Shown here in pieces: positions 1 through 5,108 of a stretch of DNA of 5,460 nucleotides. A program made the translations under genes and the position numbers. The number at the start of each line of letters is the position of its first letter. Position 1 is the stretch's first letter. The DNA comes from Acidobacteriota bacterium. GTDB lineage: Bacteria > Acidobacteriota > Blastocatellia > Pyrinomonadales > Pyrinomonadaceae. The notes beneath the pieces are model-generated. The model searched no databases and was not told the origin of the DNA. It saw nothing but the letters and a program-made list of their open reading frames with translations. Location: the NCBI GenBank assembly GCA_024640445.1, contig JAHEEZ010000236.1, positions 1-5,460 of the forward strand. Reading direction: 5' to 3'.

Positions 1-1045
1 GATCGTAGGTAAGGAAGAACTTCATCCACGGGTCAGCTTCCATCATTGAATCTATCCTCGCGGGAATCGCGGCAATGAGCGCGTCCCGCTTTTCGGGTGT
101 GAGCGAGGTGTCGTGATCGTAAATATTCTTCAACTGGAAATGGAGCGCGCTGCGCGCGGGGTCCGCCACGCCGGCGAGCAGGACGATCGCGCGCAAGTCG
201 GGTTCCTTTTCGGCGACCATCGGCGTGATCACGGCACCCTCGCTGTGGCCGAGTACACCGAGCCGGTCCGCCCTGATCTCTGAACGCGTACGCAGGAACG
301 CGAGTCCGGCACGGATGTCCTCGGCAAAATCGGCGCTTGTCGAGCCCTTGAACACACCGCCCGATTCTCCCGTGCCGCGGTCGTCCATACGCAGCATTGC
401 TATGCCGCGCCGCCCCAGCGAATCCGCGATCTGTCGATAGGGCCGGTATCCTTCGAGACCGAGTTCGCCATCACGGTTCTGCTGGCCGGAGCCCGTGACT
501 ATGACGATCGCGCCGACCGGCTTCTTGGCGCTCGCGCTTTTGGGAAGTGTCAATGTACCGGCGAGCGTGTGACCCATCGGCGTCTTCACCAATACCTCCT
601 CCGCGGTGTACGGTGCATCCGCCGGTGCGGAGTAATCCGGCTTGGGCTTGGGTTTAGGCGTTGTTGTCGAAGCAGCCGGCGGGTCGCCTCGTTTGAATGT
701 AAGCGGGATCGTCTGGCCGCCCTGCATGAATTTCCCGGTCAACTCCGTCCGTTCTTTGTTGAGGACGCCTTCGAAGACGATCCCGGCCGCCTTCACTTCA
801 AAGCGCACGTCGTCGCCATTGAGATCGACCGTATCGATCGGGACGGTCGCGCCCTGATCCAGGCTTTCGAATTTACCGGAGTATGTTCCCGATTCCGATT
901 TCGTCACGGTTACGAGAATCCGAAGCTTTGTGCCGCCCGCTTCTAGCAGGCCCTGCCACGAACCTTCAATTCCGTTCGCCTGTGTTTGAGCAAAGACCTG
1001 ATACGAAAAGGCGATCAGAAGCAGTGTCAACAATTTAGTTCTCAT
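1..1045 (-). CDS. secreted alpha/beta hydrolase with N-terminal beta domain, C-terminus cut by window edge
   Basis: The frame is open from an ATG at 1045-1043 to the left edge and gives 348 residues with no stop, so the 3' end is missing. Residues 1-19 form a signal peptide (LLTLLLIAF core, VFA-Q cleavage), so the protein is exported. Residues 21-118 are a beta-rich domain with SWQGLL and PLTFKRG signatures, which in Acidobacteriota commonly precedes hydrolase domains. A Thr/Pro/Lys linker (about 119-147, with KPKPKPK) leads to an alpha/beta hydrolase fold. There, VTGSGQQNRDG (183-193) is the oxyanion-hole strand, MDDRGTGES (220-228) is conserved, and GHSEG (266-270) is the nucleophile elbow with Ser268 as nucleophile. 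The catalytic Asp and His should lie beyond the edge, just after FFLTYD; family length suggests roughly 100-130 residues are missing. A GAAGGA ribosome site (1052-1057) sits 6 nt before the ATG. The substrate is unknown; an esterase or a peptidase-like hydrolase are both possible. The family assignment is firm. Confidence 0.93.
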   Translation of the reverse strand, partial: MRTKLLTLLLIAFSYQVFAQTQANGIEGSWQGLLEAGGTKLRILVTVTKSESGTYSGKFESLDQGATVPIDTVDLNGDDVRFEVKAAGIVFEGVLNKERTELTGKFMQGGQTIPLTFKRGDPPAASTTTPKPKPKPDYSAPADAPYTAEEVLVKTPMGHTLAGTLTLPKSASAKKPVGAIVIVTGSGQQNRDGELGLEGYRPYRQIADSLGRRGIAMLRMDDRGTGESGGVFKGSTSADFAEDIRAGLAFLRTRSEIRADRLGVLGHSEGAVITPMVAEKEPDLRAIVLLAGVADPARSALHFQLKNIYDHDTSLTPEKRDALIAAIPARIDSMMEADPWMKFFLTYD

Positions 1046-1069
1046 ATTTTTTCCTTCTTGTGGTCCGGG

Positions 1070-1183
1070 CCGGGTCTTCCGGTTCAGATTTTAGGTGGTG
1101 GAAGGCACGATTGTAACCTACTTTCCGGAGTGAGACGTGAATTCAATTCCAGCTACCGTGTCGTCCCGAAAAGGCAGTCTCTT
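1070..1183. repeat. diverged intergenic repeat, copy A (partner at 2085-2196)
   Basis: Two sub-blocks match the region after the DUF2911 gene in the same order. 1070-1100 against 2085-2115 is 23 of 31 identical, starting CCGGG and ending AGGTGGTG. 1166-1183 against 2179-2196 is 15 of 18 identical around GAAAAGGC. The blocks are spaced almost equally in the two copies (98 and 96 bp between the CCGGG and GAAAAGG starts). The sequence between them is weakly alignable. This copy has lost the strong hairpin present in the other one. The same-orientation alignment is preferred, but the CCGGG core is itself palindromic, so orientation is less certain than homology. Confidence 0.45.
1088..1117 (-). 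promoter_or_regulatory. candidate sigma-70 promoter of the alpha/beta hydrolase gene
   Basis: On the minus strand a GTTACA -35-like hexamer (1117-1112) is followed, after 18 bp, by TAAAAT (1093-1088). This would place the transcript start near 1081, giving a leader of roughly 35 nt with the GAAGGA ribosome site. Only four of six -35 bases match the consensus, so this is a prediction from spacing and similarity. It overlaps the diverged repeat copy at 1070-1183. Confidence 0.35.
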
Positions 1184-1297
1184 CTCGCGGCATTTCTCTG
1201 CCGTCGGTATTTTGGTTCATCCGGAACAGCAGACCGGTTTGACCGAAGACATCGGTTGCCCCCGAGGAAACGACTCGACGGGGATTTCCCCAAAAAG

Positions 1298-1392
1298 CTC
1301 TGCGTCTCTGTGCCTCCGCGGTTGTGTTCCGTGAATCGTAAATAGTTGAGAGCATTAACAGCAGAGACGGGAAGGTCTGGAGGCGCGGAGGA
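1298..1392. repeat. degenerate 'CTCTGCGTCTCTG' type intergenic repeat with crossed inverted pieces
   Basis: The stretch opens with CTCTGCGTCTCTGTGCCTCC, a motif that from memory recurs between genes in Acidobacteriota, Planctomycetes and Cyanobacteria and creates spurious ORFs rich in TTEAQR-like words. Two of its 8-mers recur inverted nearby: CGTCTCTG (1303-1310) with CAGAGACG (1362-1369), and CCTCCGCG (1313-1320) with CGCGGAGG (1384-1391). The pairs cross rather than nest. The remaining intergenic DNA, 1184-1297, shows only a 4-bp GGGG/CCCC hairpin at 1280-1291. Confidence 0.4.
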
Positions 1393-1407
1393 ATTCAGTA
1401 GTGGCAA

Positions 1408-1460
1408 GTGAAAAAGGCGAAGCCATTCGCTATACTGTCTTCATTCAAAAATTTAGGGGG
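1408..1460 (+). promoter_or_regulatory. candidate promoter and ribosome site of the DUF2911 gene
   Basis: TATACT at 1431-1436 is a good -10 hexamer; GTGAAA at 1408-1413 is a weak -35 (four of six) at a 17-bp spacing. The predicted start near 1443 gives a leader of about 24 nt. The ribosome site TAGGGGG (1454-1460) ends 6 nt before the ATG at 1467 and fixes that start. The -10 and ribosome site are convincing; the -35 is not. Confidence 0.5.
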
Positions 1461-1466
1461 ATATAG

Positions 1467-2060
1467 ATGCGCTTAAACAAACTTGTATTGATCTTGATGG
1501 TTGTCGTTCTCGGCATAGGTGCGGTTTTTGCTCAAGACGAGAGGCCCAAGTCGCCGCGTGGCGAGGTCTCAACTCAGATCGGCGACAAATGGATAACCGT
1601 CGATTACGGACGCCCGATCCTGCGGGGCCGCCGCGGGGTGTTCAGCTCGGCTGAGGACTTCGGAAAGAAATTGTATGCTGGAGCACCGGTCTGGCGGCTC
1701 GGCGCGAACAAGTCGACGCGGTTGAACACCGAGATCGATCTGATGTTTGGCGGCAAGAAACTTCCCGCCGGGGAATACAGCATGTTTGCGGAGGTCGGCG
1801 AGTCGGGTTGGACGCTGATCTTTTCCAATCACAAGGCAAAGAACTCAGGGCGTGAACCGGGCGATGGTATCTGGGGTTCCTATAACTATGACAGTTCAAA
1901 AGATGTGATCCGGGTACCGATGAAGATCGAGACAATGCCGAACTCGATCGATCAGTTCACCATTGTATTCATGGATGTTACTGATAGCGGCGGCATATTG
2001 GGCATTGCCTGGGACAATGTGATGGGTGAGAGCCCCTTCACGGTTGAAACGAAGAAATAA
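1467..2060 (+). CDS. secreted DUF2911 family protein
   Basis: This is a complete 197-residue protein, the usual length for the family, starting at an ATG with a strong upstream TAGGGGG. Residues 1-22 are a signal peptide (hydrophobic 6-20, AVFA-Q cleavage), so it acts outside the cytoplasm. The mature part carries the hallmarks of DUF2911 (PF11138) in order: a strand ending in VDYGRP (45-50), the RGRRG turn (53-57), WRLGAN (76-81), LPAGEYSMF (99-107), a Trp in GWTLIFSN (114-121), DVIRVP (146-151) and a closing AWDN (181-184). Members are common in Bacteroidetes and Acidobacteriota; no biochemical role is established, and I see no catalytic motif here. The gene stands alone: a divergent hydrolase is upstream and 919 bp of repeats separate it from the amidohydrolase. 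Family assignment is firm, function unknown. Confidence 0.93.
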   Translation: MRLNKLVLILMVVVLGIGAVFAQDERPKSPRGEVSTQIGDKWITVDYGRPILRGRRGVFSSAEDFGKKLYAGAPVWRLGANKSTRLNTEIDLMFGGKKLPAGEYSMFAEVGESGWTLIFSNHKAKNSGREPGDGIWGSYNYDSSKDVIRVPMKIETMPNSIDQFTIVFMDVTDSGGILGIAWDNVMGESPFTVETKK

Positions 2061-2084
2061 GGGTAGGGGAAGAAGTGACCTGAA

Positions 2085-2196
2085 CCGGGATTCCCGGTCC
2101 GGATCGAAGGTGGTGAAGGGACTGCCACCATTTCCGGGCGTTTCGGTAGATTCTGACCATTGAGCGAAGAGAGGCTGTCTGAAAAGGCGGCCTCTT
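2085..2196. repeat. diverged intergenic repeat, copy B (partner at 1070-1183)
   Basis: This is the second copy of the element described at 1070-1183, so the two copies bracket the DUF2911 gene. It begins with a 7-bp perfect palindrome ACCGGGA-T-TCCCGGT (2084-2098). It also contains a GGTGG/CCACC pair (2109-2113 with 2125-2129) and ends with the strong hairpin at 2168-2197. It starts only 24 bp past the DUF2911 stop. Confidence 0.45.
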
Positions 2197-2201
2197 TCTC
2201 T
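2168..2201 (+). terminator. 13-bp stem with GAAA tetraloop, probable terminator after DUF2911
   Basis: Bases 2168-2180 pair with 2185-2197 around a GAAA tetraloop (2181-2184). The 13 pairs include three G-T wobbles and no bulge. The 3' arm runs into TTTCTCTT, a broken T tract. It lies about 108 bp after the DUF2911 stop codon. The stem is clear in the sequence; its use as an intrinsic terminator is inferred, and the interrupted T run makes that use uncertain. Confidence 0.5.
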
Positions 2202-2273
2202 TGTCTGGGTTCGGGAAATTACGCGGGCAGCTATTGGATACCTGGAGAATTCGCAACTTGGAATTGTATAGCT

Positions 2274-2415
2274 ATCAGTTGCCCCTCGCTTTAGCGGGGG
2301 GACAAGCGCCCAAAGAACAGATCCGGGGCTTTAGCCCCAATGGAAATGCCGGCTGAAGCCGGCCTAAAATCCAGTTTGTCCCGCGATCCCCCGGCTGAAG
2401 CCGGGGGCAACTGAT
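2274..2415. repeat. 142-bp palindromic element Y1 with 12-bp terminal inverted repeats
   Basis: The ends are a perfect 12-bp inverted pair (ATCAGTTGCCCC and GGGGCAACTGAT). An inner pair, GGGACAA (2299-2305) with TTGTCCC (2376-2382), nests inside. Four hairpins fill the element: CCCCTCGC-TTTA-GCGGGGGG (2282-2301), GGGGC-TTTA-GCCCC (2325-2338), GCCGGC-TGAA-GCCGGC (2348-2363) and CCCCCGGC-TGAA-GCCGGGGG (2388-2407). The first two have TTTA loops, while the last two have the reverse-complement type. The element therefore reads as two REP-like units head to head, like a BIME or small MITE. A 142-bp copy with 131 identical positions lies at 4779-4920. No flanking target duplication is visible and there is no transposase in the window. 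Confidence 0.85.
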
Positions 2416-2445
2416 GTCTTCGATCAATCCATCGCCCCTTTTCCC

Positions 2446-2481
2446 GAAAGCGCGATCCAGCTTACGCCAGCTATCGAGAAA
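2446..2481 (+). repeat. repeat block X1 (partner at 4509-4544)
   Basis: These 36 bases match 4509-4544 at 32 positions, starting GAAAGCG and ending CTATCGAGAAA; weaker similarity continues on both sides. Here X lies after Y, whereas in the second cluster X lies before Y. Nothing in it looks coding. The DNA from 2482 to 2597 is otherwise featureless to me. Confidence 0.65.
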
Positions 2482-2597
2482 CAGATGAGGGCGATATGAA
2501 GACCTGTTAATTCCGCAATAAGTCTTTACCGGAATGACAAAAGGTGGTCATCGGCGTGAGCGATTAGGCTCGGGTCAAGTACGCATAAGCCCATCCG

Positions 2598-2689
2598 CCC
2601 GCAATATCAGGCGTTTCTACTTACTACGATTTTTAATACAGTGGTTTTTCGACGCAGGAAAGGTGCCCCTAAGTTATTGAAGAGATTGG
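2598..2689 (+). repeat. repeat block Z1 (partner at 4997-5089)
   Basis: The block aligns with 4997-5089 with one single-base gap and about 83% identity by hand count. Conserved words are CAGGCGTTTC, CTACGATTTTTA, TACAGTGG and TGCCCCTAA followed by TTATTGAA. Similarity stops sharply at ATTGG on the right. The small GGGGCA/TGCCCC hairpin of the other copy is broken here (GACGCA). It sits 182 bp after Y1, against 76 bp in the other cluster. Confidence 0.7.
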
Positions 2690-2979
2690 CAAAGCACTAA
2701 ATGGATCTCCTGGCCACGCAAATGTACTTCGCCCAAGAAACTGCTCATGACAACTTTCTTAGCAGAGTTTGCTACGATAGCGAAAATGAAGGCATCTTGG
2801 TGGCAAATCTGGTTGAGTGGACCCGGAAGGTGGGCTGAAATTCAGCCTGATCGGAACGCCTCTTCTTGAAGGGCGCCAAATGGCCCCATCAGTGGTGATG
2901 TTCGCGCTCCATTGTCATCAATTCCAAAACCTGGAGAGCCCTCCTTCCCCGAAGCTAAGTGAAAAGAGGTTTGAGACTT
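2690..2979 (+). promoter_or_regulatory. upstream region of the amidohydrolase gene with a candidate extended -10
   Basis: No convincing gene fills this stretch. An extended -10 motif TGCTACGAT (2770-2778) is preceded by ATGACA (2747-2752), five of six for a -35 but at a long 20-bp spacing. A start near 2785 would leave a leader of about 195 nt. A 45-codon ORF (2701-2838) overlaps it, starting directly after an in-frame TAA with no good ribosome site. The promoter is a weak prediction. Confidence 0.25.
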
Positions 2980-4443
2980 ATGCGAATGAAATGCGGATCC
3001 GCCGTTATTATTCTTACGTACTTGCTGTTCCTGGCCACGGCAGGTTATGGCAGACCCCAATTAGAGGTCGCGCATCCCGTTCTGCTGATCAAGAACGTCA
3101 CTTTGATCGACGGAACGGGAACAGCCCCCAGGAATAATGTCTCCGTTTTGATCAGTGACGGGAAGATCGTTGAGATCGGCGACCCATCGGCGGTGAAGGT
3201 CCCCAAGTCCGCGTTTGTTATCGACGGCTCCGGAAAATTCCTAATTCCGGGACTGTGGGATATGCACGTTCACACGCTGTACGAAAGCGGGCCGACCAGG
3301 TACTTTCCTCTGCTGATCGCCAACGGCGTGACCTCTGTTCGCGATATGAACGGTCCTCTCTCGATCGCCGAGATCAACGGTTTGCGAAAACAGATACGTG
3401 CCGGCGAAGTGCTTGGTCCAACGATCTTCGCGCCCGGACCTTTGATCGACGGGCCGCGTCCGCCGAGAGCGATGGGTCCCAATGTTGTAAGCGTGAAGAC
3501 GGAGGAGGAAGCGCGTGCGGCAGTCAGGGATCTCAAGAAGCAGGGCGCCGATTTCATAAAGATCTACAACAGGATCACGCCTGCACTGCTGGCCTCGATC
3601 GCCGATGAATCAAAGAAGCAGGACATCCCTTTCGTTGGGCATATCCCTCATCAGGTAGCTGCAAAGATGGCTTCAGAAGCCGGAATCGCGAGCATCGAGC
3701 ATTTTTCGGGCGTTCTTGAGGGTGCCTCATTGAATGAAGAGGCGCTTCTGGAAATTTCGCGTGCGATCCTTTCAGGTGACAATCCACCACTTGCGGATCA
3801 GATGAAGGTTGTAGAGGCCAGGAAAGAGATTCTCACGGCTATTGATGAAAAGAAGCTCAGGGATTTGATCGATAGATTTCTGCGAAACAAGACATGGCAG
3901 ACGCCGACGCTTGTTTCCAACCGAATCCTTGCTTGGCCGCCGGACGAACCGCAGTTGCTGAAGGACGAGAGGCTCAGATATGTGACGTTAGAAACGGAAA
4001 AGGAATGGTCGGCTAACGGGCTTGGGCGGCGATTACTATTCGGAACAATGAAAGACAGATATCCGAAGATCCTTGAGATCGTCGGTCTGATGAACCGTGC
4101 AGGCGTACGATTTCTCGCCGGGACGGACCTTGGCGTCGCCTACGTGTTTGCCGGATCGAGCCTTCACGATGAACTTGAACTCTTTGTGAAAGCGGGCTTG
4201 ACTCCGATGGAAGCACTGCAAACCGCCACCAAAAACCCTGCAGAGTTTATGGGTGTTGGGAATTCCGTAGGGACTCTGGAGAAGGGCAAAGTCGCGGATA
4301 TCGTAATTCTTGATGCGAATCCTCTTTCGGACATCAAGAACATCAGAAAGCTCGACGCGGTCATCCTGAGGGGGCGTTACATTGGCCGAAAAGATCTCGA
4401 CTCGCTGAAGACCAGGCTCGAGAGACCCTCTGAAGGCAGATGA
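2980..4443 (+). CDS. secreted metal-dependent amidohydrolase (imidazolonepropionase-like)
   Basis: The protein has 487 residues from the ATG at 2980. I chose this start over the in-frame GTG at 2959 because AAGAGG (2964-2969) precedes it by 10 nt, the GTG lacks a ribosome site, and translation then opens directly with a signal peptide (hydrophobic 8-21, ATA or GYG cleavage). An N-terminal beta-sandwich piece (about 35-88) carries LIDGTG and DGKIVEIG, then GLWDMHVH opens the TIM barrel. All metal ligands of the amidohydrolase superfamily (PF01979) are visible: His96 and His98 (HVH), Lys194 in DFIKIY (expected carboxylated bridging lysine), His221 in VGHIPH, His241 in IEHFSG and the catalytic Asp383 in AGTDLG. 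The C-terminal GTLEKGKVADIVILDANPL closes the sandwich domain. Relatives hydrolyse amide or peptide-like bonds, some acting as dipeptidases; the substrate here is unknown. The gene stands alone between two repeat clusters. The family assignment is firm. Confidence 0.92.
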   Translation: MRMKCGSAVIILTYLLFLATAGYGRPQLEVAHPVLLIKNVTLIDGTGTAPRNNVSVLISDGKIVEIGDPSAVKVPKSAFVIDGSGKFLIPGLWDMHVHTLYESGPTRYFPLLIANGVTSVRDMNGPLSIAEINGLRKQIRAGEVLGPTIFAPGPLIDGPRPPRAMGPNVVSVKTEEEARAAVRDLKKQGADFIKIYNRITPALLASIADESKKQDIPFVGHIPHQVAAKMASEAGIASIEHFSGVLEGASLNEEALLEISRAILSGDNPPLADQMKVVEARKEILTAIDEKKLRDLIDRFLRNKTWQTPTLVSNRILAWPPDEPQLLKDERLRYVTLETEKEWSANGLGRRLLFGTMKDRYPKILEIVGLMNRAGVRFLAGTDLGVAYVFAGSSLHDELELFVKAGLTPMEALQTATKNPAEFMGVGNSVGTLEKGKVADIVILDANPLSDIKNIRKLDAVILRGRYIGRKDLDSLKTRLERPSEGR

Positions 4444-4452
4444 CGGTCTCTC
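4420..4452 (+). terminator. stem-loop spanning the amidohydrolase stop codon
   Basis: GAGAGACC (4420-4427) pairs perfectly with GGTCTCTC (4445-4452) across a 17-nt loop that contains the TGA stop (4441-4443). Only TT follows the 3' arm, so it is a poor intrinsic terminator. It may instead protect the mRNA end or be coincidental. Confidence 0.25.
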
Positions 4453-4508
4453 TTATGAGGTGTCCAAGACAAGAAAGGAGTTCAGCCTCCATCTTCGTCC
4501 CTGCCCCT

Positions 4509-4544
4509 GAAAGCGTGATCTAGCTGACGCCGGCTATCGAGAAA
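4509..4544 (+). repeat. repeat block X2 (partner at 2446-2481)
   Basis: This copy matches 2446-2481 at 32 of 36 positions, in the same orientation. It begins 65 bp after the amidohydrolase stop and precedes the hairpin array and Y2, the reverse of the Y-then-X order on the other side of the gene. The intervening 4453-4508 shows nothing else recognisable. Confidence 0.65.
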
Positions 4545-4579
4545 TGATTCAGGAAGGGACAAGGGTCAGCGGTTCGCTA

Positions 4580-4753
4580 CAACCTGTGAGGTTGACCTAC
4601 TTCGGCTCCGTTAGGAGCCAAATGTCTGTACATCAAAATCCCCTCCCCGGCTCCGTAGGAGCCTAACGTCGATTCCGCAAATTCGGCCCCTAAAGGGGCC
4701 GCGTAATTTTTGGTTCGGCCGCTTCTACAGATATTGCGCTCCTACCGGAGCGC
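4580..4753. repeat. array of five palindromes of the 'CTCCGTAGGAG' type
   Basis: Five short hairpins follow each other: CAACCT-GTG-AGGTTG (4580-4594), GGCTCC-GTTA-GGAGCC (4604-4619), GGCTCC-GTA-GGAGCC (4649-4663), CGGCCCC-TAAA-GGGGCCG (4684-4701) and GCGCTCC-TACC-GGAGCGC (4736-4753). The second and fifth are inverted relatives: AATGTCTGTA follows the former and TACAGATATT precedes the latter. A further inverted pair, TCCGCAAA (4674-4681) and TTTGCGGA (4761-4768), encloses the last two hairpins. The fourth hairpin is followed by CGTAATTTTT and could terminate plus-strand transcription. This family differs from the TTTA/TGAA-loop family of Y. No coding potential is seen. Confidence 0.75.
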
Positions 4754-4778
4754 GGTGCATTTTGCGGATTCCGTTTGT

Positions 4779-4920
4779 ATCAGTTGCCCCTCGCTTTAGC
4801 GCGAGGACAAGCAGCCGAAGAACGGATCCGGGGCTTTAGCCCTAATGGAAATGCCGGCTGAAGCCGGCCTAAAATCCAGGTTGTCCCGTGATCCCCCGGC
4901 TAAAGCCGGGGGCAACAGAT
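4779..4920. repeat. 142-bp palindromic element Y2, second copy of Y1
   Basis: The length equals Y1 (2274-2415), with 11 substitutions and no gap. Terminal inverted repeats are 11 of 12 (ATCAGTTGCCCC and GGGGCAACAGAT). The inner pair is GGACAA (4805-4810) with TTGTCC (4881-4886). Hairpins are CCTCGC...GCGAGG (4789-4806), GGGGC-TTTA-GCCCT (4830-4843), GCCGGC-TGAA-GCCGGC (4853-4868) and CCCCCGGC-TAAA-GCCGGGGG (4893-4912). The stems of the last two are unchanged between copies; differences fall mostly in loops, spacers or as a G-T pair. This suggests that secondary structure matters. Confidence 0.85.
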
Positions 4921-4996
4921 GTCTACTAAAGGAAGAAAACAAAACGACAGACGGGTTGAGTATGAGAACCGCATTACGGAAACAAAAGCCCTCATA

Positions 4997-5089
4997 CCCG
5001 CAAAACCAGGCGTTTCCAGTTGCTACGATTTTTACTACAGTGGGTTTTCCGGGGCAGGTGAGATGCCCCTAAATTATTGAAAACATTGG
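4997..5089 (+). repeat. repeat block Z2 (partner at 2598-2689)
   Basis: This copy of the Z block lies 76 bp after Y2. It carries an intact GGGGCA (5051-5056) / TGCCCC (5064-5069) hairpin that is broken in Z1. It also contains TGCTACGAT (5021-5029), an extended -10-like word identical to one upstream of the amidohydrolase gene. Similarity with Z1 ends at ATTGG, exactly where the tRNA-like 3' end begins. Between Y2 and Z2 (4921-4996) I see nothing further. Confidence 0.7.
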
Positions 5090-5108
5090 TGGAGCCGAGG
5101 GGGATCGA
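5087..5108 (-). other. 3' end fragment of an alanine-type tRNA or tmRNA, likely attachment-site remnant
   Basis: Read on the minus strand, the 22 bases give half of a T loop (TCGATC), the T-stem 3' strand CCCCT, an acceptor strand CGGCTCC, discriminator A and CCA. U70 and A73 in this strand fit the G3-U70/A73 identity of tRNA-Ala and tmRNA. The 5' half of the T arm departs from the expected pairing (TAGGGA), and no anticodon arm, D arm or tmRNA body is found further right. So this is a fragment, not a functional gene. Such 3' fragments are the usual scar left at the far end of an element that integrates into a tRNA or tmRNA gene. The sequence match is clear; the attachment-site role is inferred. 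Confidence 0.55.

Noticed and set aside
569..946. 125-codon plus-strand frame
   Set aside because: It is antisense to the well-supported alpha/beta hydrolase and has Arg/Cys-rich composition typical of a shadow frame. The same applies to 225-440 and 642-857.
986..1345. 119-codon plus-strand frame across the divergent intergenic region
   Set aside because: It starts inside the hydrolase gene on the other strand, passes through repeat sequence and both promoter regions, and has no ribosome site or recognisable domain.
1143..1407. Two minus-strand frames with TTAEAQRRR / GGTETQSFLG words
   Set aside because: These peptides are products of reading the CTCTGCGTCTCTG intergenic repeat, a known source of spurious annotations.
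2038..2256. 72-codon minus-strand frame
   Set aside because: It overlaps the DUF2911 C-terminus, repeat copy B and the hairpin. Its SGPGIPVQ word comes from the palindromic repeat core, which also gives SGPGLPVQ near 1065-1090.
2274..2415. CRISPR-like reading of the repeated hairpins
   Set aside because: Hairpins differ in stem sequence and spacing, there are no uniform repeats with unique spacers of constant length, and no cas genes are present.
2747..2778. Strong promoter for the amidohydrolase
   Set aside because: Both hexamers are attractive separately, but the 20-bp spacing and the long leader make a confident call unjustified; kept only as a weak candidate.
4845..5072. 75-codon plus-strand frame beginning MEMPAEAGLK
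   Set aside because: It is a translation of the Y hairpins; the same peptide start arises in Y1 at 2340. It has no ribosome site and depends entirely on repeat sequence.
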